Under the pieces are notes generated by a model that saw only the letters and a list, made by a program, of their open reading frames with translations, made no database searches and had not been told where the DNA came from. Made by a program: the position numbers and the translations under genes. From contig NZ_CP066370.1 of the NCBI RefSeq assembly GCF_016406325.1, positions 1,674,001 through 1,738,000 of the forward strand: a DNA stretch of 64,000 nucleotides, written 5' to 3'. This stretch comes from Shewanella putrefaciens. GTDB taxonomy: Bacteria > Pseudomonadota > Gammaproteobacteria > Enterobacterales > Shewanellaceae. The first letter of the stretch is position 1. Each line of letters opens with the position of its first letter. This document shows positions 46,459 to 55,886 of this stretch, piece by piece.

Positions 46459-48648
46459 ATGGCAGTAAGATTTCACCTTGCAAAGCAAGGTTTGCTAGTC
46501 GCCACACTAGGACTGGCGCTTGGTGCTTGCCAAAGTGGCAATACTCCTGAACAACATTCAGTTGAGGTGCAACAAGCGAGTAGCAATAAGTTTGTTTATC
46601 CTGAAACGGATAAAGACGATTTAGTTGAAACTATTCATGGTATTTCGGTGGCGGATCCTTATCGTCATCTTGAAGCAAACACGCCAGAAACAGAAAAATG
46701 GGTAAAAACACAACAAGCTTTTGGTCAAGAATATTTAGCCAAAATACCCAATAAACAAGCTGTTGTTGAACGTATTACTGAGTTATGGAATTACGAGAAG
46801 GTTTCAGCTCCCTTTGAGCATGGTGAAAATCAATTCTACTACCGCAATGATGGTTTACAGGCTCAATCTGTCTTGTATGTAAAAGGCCGTGATGGTGTTG
46901 AAAAACCAATACTTGATCCAAATAAACTTTCAACAAACGGCACTGTTGCACTATCAGGGGTCTCTGTTAGCAATGATGGTAAAATTTTAGCTTATGGGGT
47001 GTCTAATTCAGGTTCTGATTGGCAACAGTGGCAGTTTATCAACGTAGCTACAGGTAAAAAGCTGTCGGACGAATTAAAGTGGATTAAATTTTCTAACGCG
47101 GTTTGGGATAAAGAAAACCAAGGGGTGTTTTATGCTCGCTATGATGCCCCCGCTGGTGGTGATTTATTAGCCGATGTCAACTTTAATCAAAAAGTGTATT
47201 ACCACACATTAGGTACTGATCAACGTCAGGATTTATTGATTTACGAACGCCCTCAAAATAAAGATTGGGGCTTTAAAATTGATGTTTCGGAACAAGGTGA
47301 ATATTTATTATTATCTATTTCACAAGGTACAGATAAACGCAATCGCTTCTTCTATAAATCGCTGTTTGAGCCTAAATCTCAAGTAGTGGAATTGATCCTC
47401 AATTTAGAAGCTGAATATGAGTTTTTAGGTAATGATGGTTCGGTGTTTTATTTTAAAACCGATTTAGATGCTCCTAACGGTAAAGTGATTGCGATTGATA
47501 CCCGTAATAGCGATAAATCCCAATGGCAAACGATTATTCCTGAGTCAAAGGATCCAATTAATAATGTTGCCATTATTAATGACCATTTAGTGGTGAGTTA
47601 TTTACACGATGTATTAGGTCAATTATCGATTTACAGCATGGGTGGTCAGAAGCGTCAAGATGTCGCGTTACCAGGTCTTGGTAATGTGACAGGGCCTTTT
47701 GGCAAAGCCAGTAAAGACTATTTTTACTATGTATTTAACAGCTATATTCAACCCGAAACCACCTATAAGTTTGACTTTAAAACTGGCGGATCAACCGTTA
47801 TTGCCAAACCCAAAGTCTCGTTTAATCCTGATAACTATATTTCTGAGCAAGTTTTTTATACCAGCAAAGACGGCACACGAGTGCCTATGATGCTTTCCTA
47901 TAAGAAAGGCTTAGTGAAAAACGGTCAAAATCCAACATTACTTTATGCCTATGGTGGTTTTGCTATTTCGATGACCCCGCGTTTTAGTCCAGCCAATATT
48001 GCTTGGTTAGATATGGGCGGTATTTATGCTGTACCCAGTTTACGTGGCGGTGCCGAATATGGAGAAAGTTGGCATCAAGCAGGGATGTTTGATAAAAAGC
48101 AAAATGTGTTTGATGATTATTTTGCCGCAGCCGAATACTTGATTAATGAGAAATATACAAATACATCTAAACTTGGTGCCTATGGTCGCAGTAACGGTGG
48201 CCTATTGATGGGGGCTGCAGTAACACAACGGCCAGAACTGTTCGCTGCAGTATTACCTGCTGTAGGTGTTTTAGATATGTTGCGTTTCCATAAATTCACT
48301 ATTGGTTGGGCTTGGACAAGTGAATATGGTAGTGCTGATAATGCGGAGCAATTTCCTGCATTATTGGCTTATTCGCCATACCACAATGTTAAAGCACAGT
48401 CTTATCCTGCCACTATGGTAATGACAGCCGATCATGATGATCGTGTTGTACCCTTACACAGTTTCAAGTTTGCGGCCATGCTGCAAGACAAACAGCAAGG
48501 AGACAAGCCTGTGATCATGCGAATTGAGTCCAATGCGGGCCACGGAGCAGGTAAACCAACGGCAATGAAGATAGATGAGTTTGCCGATATTTATAGCTTC
48601 CTGTGGCAAAGTTTTGGTTTGACGCTGCCACAAACTATCGCAAAATAA
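46459..48648 (+). CDS. Prolyl oligopeptidase, lipoprotein
   Basis: The 729-residue S9A serine peptidase cuts after proline in short peptides. A lipoprotein signal is present (GLLVATLGLALGAC then QSG), so it is anchored in the envelope. The N-terminal part joins the hydrolase domain around a seven-bladed propeller (about residues 100-450). The catalytic serine is Ser578 in YGRSNGGLLMG; the aspartate is in DHDDRVVPLHSFKFA and the histidine in NAGHGAGKP. GGFAISMTPRFSP and PSLRGGAEYGESWHQAG are typical. It belongs to a set of envelope peptidases in this window. Confidence 0.93.
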   Translation: MAVRFHLAKQGLLVATLGLALGACQSGNTPEQHSVEVQQASSNKFVYPETDKDDLVETIHGISVADPYRHLEANTPETEKWVKTQQAFGQEYLAKIPNKQAVVERITELWNYEKVSAPFEHGENQFYYRNDGLQAQSVLYVKGRDGVEKPILDPNKLSTNGTVALSGVSVSNDGKILAYGVSNSGSDWQQWQFINVATGKKLSDELKWIKFSNAVWDKENQGVFYARYDAPAGGDLLADVNFNQKVYYHTLGTDQRQDLLIYERPQNKDWGFKIDVSEQGEYLLLSISQGTDKRNRFFYKSLFEPKSQVVELILNLEAEYEFLGNDGSVFYFKTDLDAPNGKVIAIDTRNSDKSQWQTIIPESKDPINNVAIINDHLVVSYLHDVLGQLSIYSMGGQKRQDVALPGLGNVTGPFGKASKDYFYYVFNSYIQPETTYKFDFKTGGSTVIAKPKVSFNPDNYISEQVFYTSKDGTRVPMMLSYKKGLVKNGQNPTLLYAYGGFAISMTPRFSPANIAWLDMGGIYAVPSLRGGAEYGESWHQAGMFDKKQNVFDDYFAAAEYLINEKYTNTSKLGAYGRSNGGLLMGAAVTQRPELFAAVLPAVGVLDMLRFHKFTIGWAWTSEYGSADNAEQFPALLAYSPYHNVKAQSYPATMVMTADHDDRVVPLHSFKFAAMLQDKQQGDKPVIMRIESNAGHGAGKPTAMKIDEFADIYSFLWQSFGLTLPQTIAK

Positions 48649-48817
48649 CTAACTATGTTAATAAAATGGGGTCGTTTGACCCCATTGTGTTTTACAATTG
48701 CTCCAATTCATCTGAAACCCGCGCTATTCCTATCTATATCTTCATAGGGTCATTCACAAGTCTTGTTTCCCTAGGTATAGTAGCGTCAATTTTTCAACCA
48801 AAACTTGCTTTCATTAA

Positions 48818-49219
48818 ATGACGTTTCATTGGCCTATATCAGTCTATTACGAAGACACCGACGCTGGCGGCGTTGTCTATCATTCGAACTATCTCAACTT
48901 TTTTGAGCGTGCGAGAACCGAGTGGTTAAAAGCCCTTGGTGTAAGTCAGACTGCACTGTTGGCTGACGACACAGCATTTGTCGTTAAGCGTGCTGAACTC
49001 GATTTTCGAAAAGCTGCACGTTTTGAACAGAACCTTATTGTAGAAACTAAGGTCATAGAGTTGAAAAAGGCCTCGTTGGTATTTCATCAACGCTTGGTTG
49101 ATCATCAGGGTGAATGTTATTGTGAAGGCACAGTGCTGGTTGTTTGTGTTGCGCTTTCACGAATGCGTCCCCGAGCAATTCCCTTAAATATTGTGCAGGA
49201 GTTTGACAGTGCAAGCTGA
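48818..49219 (+). CDS. ybgC: Acyl-CoA thioester hydrolase YbgC
   Basis: The 133-residue hotdog thioesterase is the first gene of the tol-pal cluster in most proteobacteria. The active-site motif [28 protein letters not shown] is present, with the catalytic aspartate. It hydrolyses acyl-CoA or acyl-ACP and has been linked to phospholipid metabolism at the division site. The stop overlaps the start of tolQ, so the genes are translationally coupled. Confidence 0.95.
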   Translation: MTFHWPISVYYEDTDAGGVVYHSNYLNFFERARTEWLKALGVSQTALLADDTAFVVKRAELDFRKAARFEQNLIVETKVIELKKASLVFHQRLVDHQGECYCEGTVLVVCVALSRMRPRAIPLNIVQEFDSAS

Positions 49220-49895
49220 TATGTCGATTGTTGGGTTATTTTTACAAGCCAGTTTATTAGTGAAATTTGTGATGTTCACTTTACTTGCCTTGTCAGTGAT
49301 GTCTTGGACGGTGATTTTACAACGCCGTAGCCTATTATCATCAGCAAAAGGTAAATCGGCAAAATTTGAAGATAAATTTTGGTCGGGCGTAGATTTAAAC
49401 CGCCTGTATAAAGAGTTATCTGCTCGTCCCGATAATACTGGCTTAGAGTCATTATTCGTGACTGGTTTTAAAGAGTATTCACGTTTAAATAAATTAAATA
49501 GCAAAGTGCCAGATGCTGTGATGGACGGTACGTCCCGTGCCATGCGTGTGACGCTTTCTCGCGAAATGGAAAAGTTAGAAGCTAACTTACCGTTATTAGC
49601 GACTATTGGTTCAACGAGTCCCTATATCGGTTTATTTGGTACTGTGTGGGGGATCATGAATTCTTTTATTGCCATTGGTTCTATGGAAAACGCCACATTA
49701 GCGATGGTCGCTCCAGGTATTGCTGAGGCATTGATTGCAACGGCGATGGGTCTATTTGCGGCAATTCCAGCGGTTATTGCTTACAACCGTTTCTCGACTC
49801 AAGTGGATAAATTGGAAATGGCCTACGCAAACTTTATGGAAGAATTCTCCAGTATTTTGCATCGCCAAGCGTACAGCGAGAAGGAAGGGGTATAA
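49209..49895 (+). CDS. tolQ: Tol-Pal system protein TolQ
   Basis: TolQ and TolR form the proton-driven motor that energises TolA and outer-membrane constriction during division. I choose the GTG at 49209 because AGGAG lies seven bases before it and the product ([20 protein letters not shown]) aligns with E. coli TolQ, giving 228 residues. An ATG at 49221 is the alternative. Three membrane helices are visible: residues ~15-38, then [26 protein letters not shown] and [20 protein letters not shown]. It overlaps ybgC by 11 bases. Confidence 0.95.
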   Translation: MQADMSIVGLFLQASLLVKFVMFTLLALSVMSWTVILQRRSLLSSAKGKSAKFEDKFWSGVDLNRLYKELSARPDNTGLESLFVTGFKEYSRLNKLNSKVPDAVMDGTSRAMRVTLSREMEKLEANLPLLATIGSTSPYIGLFGTVWGIMNSFIAIGSMENATLAMVAPGIAEALIATAMGLFAAIPAVIAYNRFSTQVDKLEMAYANFMEEFSSILHRQAYSEKEGV

Positions 49896-50329
49896 TGCAA
49901 CCAGCTTATCAGCGTAAACGTCGTCGCCCCGTTGCTGAAATTAACGTGGTGCCTTATATCGATGTCATGCTAGTGCTGTTAATTATTTTTATGGTAACAG
50001 CACCCATAGTGACTCAAGGCGTTAAAGTTGAGCTGCCTCAAGGGGCGGCGGAAGTGTTACCCAATGATAGTAAGCCACCTATTGTTGCCTCCATTGATGG
50101 CGACGGTGATTACTTTCTAAATAAAGGTGGTTCGAACAATGAAGAAATGGATTTGGAAGAACTTGCTACAGCTGTAGCGGCCATTATGGTGACAGAGCCT
50201 GAACGCCCAGTCGTGGTCAAGGCCGATAGAAATATTCCTTACGATAAAGTGATTCAGTTGATGGTGACCTTACAAGGTGCAGGCGTACCCTCAGTCGGTT
50301 TGATGACGGATTCACCCAAGGAGAAATAG
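49895..50329 (+). CDS. tolR: Tol-Pal system protein TolR
   Basis: The 144-residue ExbD/TolR protein has one N-terminal membrane helix (VVPYIDVMLVLLIIFMVTAPIV) with the proton-path aspartate in the IDVM motif, and a periplasmic domain ending VPSVGLMTDSPKEK. It works with TolQ as a stator-like motor. It overlaps the tolQ stop by one base (TAATG) and ends directly before the GTG of tolA. Confidence 0.96.
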   Translation: MQPAYQRKRRRPVAEINVVPYIDVMLVLLIIFMVTAPIVTQGVKVELPQGAAEVLPNDSKPPIVASIDGDGDYFLNKGGSNNEEMDLEELATAVAAIMVTEPERPVVVKADRNIPYDKVIQLMVTLQGAGVPSVGLMTDSPKEK

Positions 50330-51319
50330 GTGGCGGATAATTCAAATGTTGCATTACCTCTGTCAATTTCAGCAGGTATTCATATTGGTGTGATAATTAT
50401 TTTAGCGATTGGCGTTGACTTCACCCATAAACCTGAACCCGTGCAACAAGTTAGCGCCCCTGCGGTAAAAGCTGTTATGGTTGATCAGCAGAAAGTCGCT
50501 AATCAGGTTGAAAAGATTAAGCAAGAAAAACGTGAAGCTGAACGGCGTGAACAAGAACGCCAAGCTGAGCTTGAACGCAAAGCGCAAGAGGCAAGGCAAG
50601 CACGTGAACGTGAACAAGCACAGCTTAAAAAGTTGGAGCAAGAACGTAAACTGCAAGAGATTGAAACCCAAAAGGCTAACGAAGCTGCCAAAGTTGCACA
50701 GGTGAAACAGCAACAGGAAAAGGAAAAGGCACAGAAAGCCGAAGCCGACCGTAAGCTGAAAGAGCAAGAGCGTAAAGTGGCTGAAGAAGCGGCCCAAAAA
50801 GCAGCGGAAAAGCGTAAAGCAGAAGAAGCCGCTGCAGCGAAGGCCGAAACTGAGCGTAAGCAAAAAGAAGAGGCCGAACGCAAAAAGAAAGAAGAAGCTG
50901 ATCGTAAACTGAAGGAAGAAGCTGAACGTAAACGTAAAGCTGATGCAGAAGCCAAGGCTCGAGCACAGCAAGAGCAGGAAATGGCCGATGCGTTAGCCGC
51001 AGAGCAGGCGGCGTTGTCGCAAACGATGAATAAGCAGATGCAGAGCGAGGTCGGTAAATATACCGCCATGATCAAGTCGACTATTCAACGCAATCTGGTT
51101 GTTGATGAGTCAATGCGAGGAAAGAGTTGTAAAGTGTCTGTGCGTTTAGCTAACGATGGATTTGTGATCAGTAGCCAAACAGATGGCGGCGATGCAAATG
51201 TTTGTCGGGCGACTAAAGCGGCGATTTTGAAGGCGGGTAAACTGCCTGTCTCTCCGGATCCTGCGGTTTATAACTTGATGAAAGAAATTAACTTAATCGT
51301 TGAACCAACGTTTAATTAA
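50330..51319 (+). CDS. tolA: Tol-Pal system protein TolA
   Basis: TolA spans the periplasm and links the TolQR motor to TolB-Pal. The 329-residue protein starts at a GTG directly after tolR. It has one N-terminal membrane segment (LPLSISAGIHIGVIIILAIGVDF), a long charged helix from about residue 50 to 220 made of Lys/Glu/Ala/Arg repeats, and a compact C-terminal domain (SEVGKYTAMIKSTIQRNLVV... CKVSVRLANDGFVISS). The long helix gives several false frames on the other strand because of its repetitive codons. Confidence 0.95.
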   Translation: MADNSNVALPLSISAGIHIGVIIILAIGVDFTHKPEPVQQVSAPAVKAVMVDQQKVANQVEKIKQEKREAERREQERQAELERKAQEARQAREREQAQLKKLEQERKLQEIETQKANEAAKVAQVKQQQEKEKAQKAEADRKLKEQERKVAEEAAQKAAEKRKAEEAAAAKAETERKQKEEAERKKKEEADRKLKEEAERKRKADAEAKARAQQEQEMADALAAEQAALSQTMNKQMQSEVGKYTAMIKSTIQRNLVVDESMRGKSCKVSVRLANDGFVISSQTDGGDANVCRATKAAILKAGKLPVSPDPAVYNLMKEINLIVEPTFN

Positions 51320-51328
51320 AGGAGTCCC

Positions 51329-52657
51329 ATGAAAATTTTGGCCAAATGGTTAGCATTGGCAGTACTGCTATGCACCACCCCCACAAAAGCGGCATTGGAT
51401 ATTGTGATCACTGAAGGTATTGATGCTGCTCGTCCTATCGCGGTCATGCCTTTTGTATGGCAAGGTACTGGCGCACCACCTCAAGCCATCGCTGATGTTG
51501 TTATGTCAGATCTTGTGCGTAGTGGCACTTTTAAACCATTAGACGAGTTAGGATTACCTCAGCGTAATATTGGCGCTGTGGCGCAATTTCAAGCGAGTGC
51601 TTGGGGGAGTGTGGGCGCAGAGGCTTTGGTTTTAGGCTCAGTTAAGCCCTATGGCACTGATCAATATCTTGTTAGTTTTGATCTAATTGATCTTGTTAAA
51701 GCGCAAAACCAAAGTTTAAAAGGGGCTGCCAGTCCAACTGAGTTTTTAATGGACAGTCGCCAAACCGTCATTTCAGCGGCACAATTTCGCCAATATGGGC
51801 ATAGGATCAGCGATATTGTATATGAGAAATTGACGGGTATCCGCGGAGCATTTTTAACGCGTATCTCTTACGTAGTTGTAAACCATACGCAAAAAGCACC
51901 CTATCAGTTGATGATTGCTGATTATGACGGCTTTAACGAGCAAATGTTATTACGTTCACCAGAACCTTTGATGTCACCGACATGGTCTCCTGATGGACGT
52001 CGTTTGGCGTATGTGAGTTTTGAAAACAAGAAAGCCGAAATTTTTGTACAAGATCTGTATACCCAAGTACGTACTAAGGTGAGCAGCTTTCCTGGTATTA
52101 ATGGTGCTCCAGCATTTTCACCCGATGGAAAATCCTTAGCTGTAACTTTATCTAAGGATGGTCAACCTGAAATATACGTGATTGATATTGCAACAAAGGC
52201 CATTAAACGCATTACAAACCATTATGCAATTGATACAGAACCCTCTTGGTATCCTGATGGTAAATCTCTGTTGTTTACCTCTGAGCGTGGTGGTAAACCC
52301 CAGTTATATCGCGTAGATTTAGCTTCTGGCAAGGTGACTCGTGAAACCTTTGAAGGTGAATGGAACCTCGGTGGATCTATTACTCCCGATGGGCGTAGTA
52401 TGATCTTTGTTAATCGAACAAATGGTAAATTTAACATTGCGCGTATGGATCTCAATACGCGTTTTATGCAGGTGCTGACTTCGACACGTTTGGATGAGTC
52501 TCCAAGCGTGGCACCTAATGGTACTATGGTGATTTATGGTACTACGCACCAAGGCAAACAAGTTTTAGCTGCCGTTTCAACGGACGGACGCTTTAAAGCA
52601 AGGTTACCGGTAGGTCAGGGTGAGGTGAAATCACCTTCTTGGTCTCCGTTTCTCTAA
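51329..52657 (+). CDS. tolB: Tol-Pal system protein TolB
   Basis: TolB is a periplasmic beta-propeller that binds Pal and TolA. The 442-residue protein has a signal peptide ([21 protein letters not shown]), an N-terminal domain, and propeller repeats with the [41 protein letters not shown] and [12 protein letters not shown] motifs. Length is normal. It begins nine bases after tolA behind AAAGGAG. Confidence 0.97.
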   Translation: MKILAKWLALAVLLCTTPTKAALDIVITEGIDAARPIAVMPFVWQGTGAPPQAIADVVMSDLVRSGTFKPLDELGLPQRNIGAVAQFQASAWGSVGAEALVLGSVKPYGTDQYLVSFDLIDLVKAQNQSLKGAASPTEFLMDSRQTVISAAQFRQYGHRISDIVYEKLTGIRGAFLTRISYVVVNHTQKAPYQLMIADYDGFNEQMLLRSPEPLMSPTWSPDGRRLAYVSFENKKAEIFVQDLYTQVRTKVSSFPGINGAPAFSPDGKSLAVTLSKDGQPEIYVIDIATKAIKRITNHYAIDTEPSWYPDGKSLLFTSERGGKPQLYRVDLASGKVTRETFEGEWNLGGSITPDGRSMIFVNRTNGKFNIARMDLNTRFMQVLTSTRLDESPSVAPNGTMVIYGTTHQGKQVLAAVSTDGRFKARLPVGQGEVKSPSWSPFL

Positions 52658-52703
52658 TGTATTACACTGATTTATTAACATTTAATTTTATAAGGAACAC
52701 GTA

Positions 52704-53240
52704 ATGGATCTGAACAAGTTGTTAAAAGCTATGTTGGTAGCACTTCCAATTATGGCTATTAGTGCATGTAGCTCAACTTCTGAATCAGAAACTGATGCAA
52801 TGGGCTCAACAAACGGTTCTGGTAGCGGACTGAATGGTGGTGGCGTTCAAACCGGTGGTATTGGCGGTATGCTGTCACCAGAAGAGCAACAACGTCAGCA
52901 ATTGGAAGAGTTAAGAAGAGAGCACATCATTTACTTCGACTTCGACCGTAGTGAAGTTCAAACTGAATTCGCCGCTATATTAGAAGCCCATGGTACTTAT
53001 CTGGTAGAACACCCAAGTGTACGTGTACTGATTGAAGGCCATGCGGATGAGCGTGGCACTCCAGAGTACAACATTGCACTAGGTGAGCGTCGTGCTAAAG
53101 CGGTTGCTAAATACTTACAAGGTATGGGCGTACAACCTAGCCAAATGAGTGTTGTCAGCTATGGCGAAGAAAAACCTCTTGATTTTTCTCGCACTGATGA
53201 AGGTTTTGGCAAAAACCGTCGTGCAGTTTTAGTTTACTAA
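52704..53240 (+). CDS. pal: Peptidoglycan-associated lipoprotein Pal
   Basis: Pal anchors the outer membrane to peptidoglycan. The 178-residue protein has a lipoprotein signal ending ISACSS, a Gly/Ser/Asn-rich linker of about 35 residues, and an OmpA-like domain (IIYFDFDRSEVQTEF, VRVLIEGHADERGTPEYNIALGERRAKAV) ending GKNRRAVLVY. The aspartate and arginine that bind diaminopimelate are in these motifs. It follows tolB closely. Confidence 0.96.
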   Translation: MDLNKLLKAMLVALPIMAISACSSTSESETDAMGSTNGSGSGLNGGGVQTGGIGGMLSPEEQQRQQLEELRREHIIYFDFDRSEVQTEFAAILEAHGTYLVEHPSVRVLIEGHADERGTPEYNIALGERRAKAVAKYLQGMGVQPSQMSVVSYGEEKPLDFSRTDEGFGKNRRAVLVY

Positions 53241-53264
53241 GATTGAATTACGGAGAGTAACACC

Positions 53265-54014
53265 ATGAAACGTGCCGTCTTAATTACGGCAATGTTCCTT
53301 GGCGCAGGTGCTGCGGTAGCAGCACCTGCTCCTGTGGAAGATATTGCTGGTGGTTCAGGTGATGACAGACTCGCTCGTTTAGAGCGCATCGTTAAATCAA
53401 GACAACAAAGCGAACTAGAAATGCAGCGTCGTCTGGATACGTTGCAGCAGGAAGTTCTCGAATTACGTGGTTTAACCGAACAACAGAATTATCAAATAGA
53501 ACAGATGCAACAGCGTCAACGTCAACTTTATGATGATGTAGCGAATTTATCCTCAAAAGCTTCTGCCGCTCCAGCCGCTTCTGCTGCAACATCGACACCT
53601 TCTGTTGCTACAGCCAATGCCGCCGCAAGTAGCTTAAGTGAAACCGCAAGTTATGAAAGCGCCGTTAACTTAGTTTTGAAAGAACGTAAGTATGACGATG
53701 CTATTCCTGCATTTAGAGCTTTTATTAAACAGTATCCAGATTCAGTGTATGCAGCCAATGCTAACTACTGGCTGGGCCAATTATTATTTAATAAGAGTGA
53801 GTTTGCTGAAGCTAAGCAAGCCTTTAATACTGTCGTTGTGCGTTTTAGCGATTCAAATAAACGTGGTGATAGTTTAGTCAAACTTGGCATGATCGCAGAG
53901 AAAACAGGCGATAAAGCGGGTGCCACTCAGTATTACCAACAAGTCGTGAAAGACTACGCAAACAGCGCTGCTGCACGTATTGCCCAGCAGCAATTGGCTG
54001 CAATTAAAGTGTAA
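53265..54014 (+). CDS. cpoB: Cell-division coordinator CpoB (YbgF)
   Basis: CpoB links the Tol machine to peptidoglycan synthesis by PBP1B. The 249-residue protein has a signal peptide (MKRAVLITAMFLGAGAAVAAPAP), a trimeric coiled coil rich in Gln and Arg (RLERIVKSRQQSELEMQRRLDTLQQEV region), an Ala/Ser-rich linker, and TPR repeats (FRAFIKQYPDSVYAANANYWLGQ, FNTVVVRFSDSNKRGDSLVKLG). It ends the tol-pal cluster; a tRNA array follows as in E. coli. Confidence 0.94.
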   Translation: MKRAVLITAMFLGAGAAVAAPAPVEDIAGGSGDDRLARLERIVKSRQQSELEMQRRLDTLQQEVLELRGLTEQQNYQIEQMQQRQRQLYDDVANLSSKASAAPAASAATSTPSVATANAAASSLSETASYESAVNLVLKERKYDDAIPAFRAFIKQYPDSVYAANANYWLGQLLFNKSEFAEAKQAFNTVVVRFSDSNKRGDSLVKLGMIAEKTGDKAGATQYYQQVVKDYANSAAARIAQQQLAAIKV

Positions 54015-54078
54015 TTAACTAAAAAACATACTCTTAGTCTGTTTTTCATGCAAACGACAAAAAAATGGGAATTTGCGC

Positions 54079-54106
54079 TTGCATGGGAAGATGAAAAAGG
54101 TATTAT
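54079..54106 (+). promoter_or_regulatory. Likely promoter of the tRNA-Lys array
   Basis: TTGCAT (54079-54084), a 16-base spacer and TATTAT (54101-54106) are followed by a GC-rich discriminator (GGCGCCC), typical of promoters under stringent control. Confidence 0.6.
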
Positions 54107-54156
54107 AGGCGCCCTCAGAGCGGCGAGGTCGTTCGGGGCGCAAAATACCAGTAAAT

Positions 54157-54232
54157 GGGTCGTTAGCTCAGTCGGTAGAGCAGTTGGCTTTTAACCAATT
54201 GGTCGAAGGTTCGAATCCTTCACGACCCACCA
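54157..54232 (+). tRNA. tRNA-Lys (UUU), copy 1
   Basis: A complete 76-base tRNA including the encoded CCA. The acceptor arms GGGTCGT/ACGACCC pair, the D arm has AGCTCAGTCGGTAGAGC, the anticodon loop is CTTTTAA with anticodon TTT, and the T loop is TTCGAAT. Confidence 0.98.
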
Positions 54233-54291
54233 CTTACTCTATTAAATAGAATAAGTTAGTGGTTTTTAGTGGGATAGTTGTGACAACAGAT

Positions 54292-54367
54292 GGGTCGTTA
54301 GCTCAGTCGGTAGAGCAGTTGGCTTTTAACCAATTGGTCGAAGGTTCGAATCCTTCACGACCCACCA
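54292..54367 (+). tRNA. tRNA-Lys (UUU), copy 2
   Basis: Identical in sequence to copy 1, 76 bases with encoded CCA and anticodon TTT; the spacer before it is 59 bases. Confidence 0.98.
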
Positions 54368-54405
54368 CTTTACTGAAAGTGTATAAATCAGTGCAATATT
54401 CAGAT

Positions 54406-54481
54406 GGGTCGTTAGCTCAGTCGGTAGAGCAGTTGGCTTTTAACCAATTGGTCGAAGGTTCGAATCCTTCACGACCCACCA
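54406..54481 (+). tRNA. tRNA-Lys (UUU), copy 3
   Basis: Identical to copy 1; the spacer before it is only 38 bases. Confidence 0.98.
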
Positions 54482-54539
54482 CTTGTTTTTAGATTATTAA
54501 TCATAAAATAAGTGAGCCGTTTTATCGTAATATCCAGAT

Positions 54540-54615
54540 GGGTCGTTAGCTCAGTCGGTAGAGCAGTTGGCTTTTAACCAATTGGTCGAAGGTTCGAATC
54601 CTTCACGACCCACCA
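54540..54615 (+). tRNA. tRNA-Lys (UUU), copy 4
   Basis: Identical to copy 1; the spacer before it is 58 bases and similar in sequence to the next two spacers. Confidence 0.98.
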
Positions 54616-54671
54616 CTTATTTTTGGTTATTAATAACAAAATAGGTGAGTAATATACCGCAATATCCAGAT

Positions 54672-54747
54672 GGGTCGTTAGCTCAGTCGGTAGAGCAGTT
54701 GGCTTTTAACCAATTGGTCGAAGGTTCGAATCCTTCACGACCCACCA
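54672..54747 (+). tRNA. tRNA-Lys (UUU), copy 5
   Basis: Identical to copy 1; the spacer before it is 56 bases. Confidence 0.98.
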
Positions 54748-54805
54748 CTTATTTTTAGATTGTTAATCATAAAATAAGTGAACCATTTTATCGCCATATC
54801 CAGAT

Positions 54806-54881
54806 GGGTCGTTAGCTCAGTCGGTAGAGCAGTTGGCTTTTAACCAATTGGTCGAAGGTTCGAATCCTTCACGACCCACCA
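54806..54881 (+). tRNA. tRNA-Lys (UUU), copy 6
   Basis: Identical to copy 1; last of the array. No clear terminator was seen between it and the convergent gene at 54928. Confidence 0.98.
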
Positions 54882-54927
54882 CTAATAAATCTCCTTAGTT
54901 TCAAACTCATATGTTAAATGAATCGAA

Positions 54928-55683
54928 TCACCTTTGATTGATTTTTGCTTTGAAGCTAGCTTTAGTGTCTTCATTGGCCTGTTTATACCAGTAATCCAGC
55001 ATTTGACTAATTTCCGCTTGACTAGGTGTGGTGGCAGAAGTTGTTTGCGAAGACTGATCGTTGGATCTTGAAATTGTCGATTCAATCGCGATCAAGCTTG
55101 TAGATTTAACCGCGGGAGCTTGATGCACTGGTGGCTGGTTTGCTGAAATTGCTGTTGTCGACGATACCGCTATTGCGTTGTTTGGTATTGTTGTCTCGGT
55201 ATTCATAGTGAGATTTAATGAAGCAGGTTGATTGCTAAGGTTGTACTGCAATATTTCGTGTTCGAAATCCCGTCCCAGTTGAATACCATGCTTAACTAAT
55301 ATGTCGCTGGTAAAACTCACGGTTTCATCTTGAGCATTTAATAGCGCCAGCTTGGGGGACTCATCAAATTTTTTTGCATCTCTGGCTGAGTTGATGGCGG
55401 GAAGTCTCAGTGTGAGTGTCTGTGTTGATGCATCAAAACGGACAATAAGCACATCAGACTGATAGCGTACCGTCTCTGCTTGTTGCCGATATTGCACGCT
55501 ATAGCGAAAGGCAATTTGATTAATACCATCGGCTAAAATGAGAGAGTCACTCTTTACTGCGGGCCTACCATTGACCGTTAACACTTCAGCATTTTTAGGC
55601 AGGTTCAAAGTAATCTCGGCGGTTGCTGGCTGCACAGTGGTTAGTATTAGCGCCGTAGTACATAGGATTGATTGATACTTCAT
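54928..55683 (-). CDS. DUF2057 family exported protein
   Basis: The 251-residue protein has a signal peptide (MKYQSILCTTALILTTVQPATA) and the DUF2057 pattern that follows it: ITLNLPKNAEVLTVNGRPAV, then LILADGINQIAFRYSVQYRQ, TLRLPAINSARDAKKFDESP. E. coli YccT is in this family. No enzyme activity is known; these are periplasmic or surface proteins. The C-terminal third is a Ser/Thr/Gln-rich linker followed by a short helix (EISQMLDYWYKQANEDTKASFKAKI). It converges on the tRNA array. Confidence 0.85.
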   Translation of the reverse strand: MKYQSILCTTALILTTVQPATAEITLNLPKNAEVLTVNGRPAVKSDSLILADGINQIAFRYSVQYRQQAETVRYQSDVLIVRFDASTQTLTLRLPAINSARDAKKFDESPKLALLNAQDETVSFTSDILVKHGIQLGRDFEHEILQYNLSNQPASLNLTMNTETTIPNNAIAVSSTTAISANQPPVHQAPAVKSTSLIAIESTISRSNDQSSQTTSATTPSQAEISQMLDYWYKQANEDTKASFKAKINQR

Positions 55684-55835
55684 ACACTTTCTCTGTTATT
55701 GCGAGTCGGTTGCTAAATAATAGGGCAGTTATTTTGCGAAAGCAGGGTTAATTCTAGTGTGGATCAAGATCAGATAAATAGCGATAAACCATTTATAGGA
55801 GCCGTCCATTAAGGTTGGTTTTGTCATTGAGAGTA

Positions 55836-55860
55836 AAAAAGGCTCACGAGGAGCCTTTTT
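55836..55860. terminator. Terminator after cpdB
   Basis: AAAAAGGCTC and GAGCCTTTTT form a perfect stem around ACGAG, with A- and T-runs at both ends. It lies 27 bases after the cpdB stop on the minus strand. Confidence 0.9.
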
Positions 55861-55886
55861 GAGTATGATATTTCGGGATTGAACGC

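Larger units (their letters stand above)
54482..54805 (+). repeat. Recent duplications within the tRNA array (spacers of copies 4-6)
   Basis: The spacers before copies 4, 5 and 6 share ACTT(A/G)TTTTT, a TTAAT(C/A)A(T/C)AAAATA block, AGTGA and a closing TATCCAGAT. The tRNA plus its spacer, about 134 bases, is therefore the unit that was duplicated. Confidence 0.75.

Noticed and set aside
50402..51075. Long minus-strand frames opposite tolA (189 and 190 codons)
   Set aside because: They are produced by the repetitive Lys/Glu/Ala/Arg codons of the TolA coiled coil and give low-complexity Ser/Ala/Leu/Phe proteins with no ribosome-binding site.
54259..54492. 77-codon plus-strand frame across two tRNA genes
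   Set aside because: It translates tRNA sequence twice and is an artefact of the repeats.
54157..54881. CRISPR-like array of repeats and spacers
   Set aside because: The repeats are complete tRNA-Lys genes with cloverleaf folding and encoded CCA, not CRISPR repeats.
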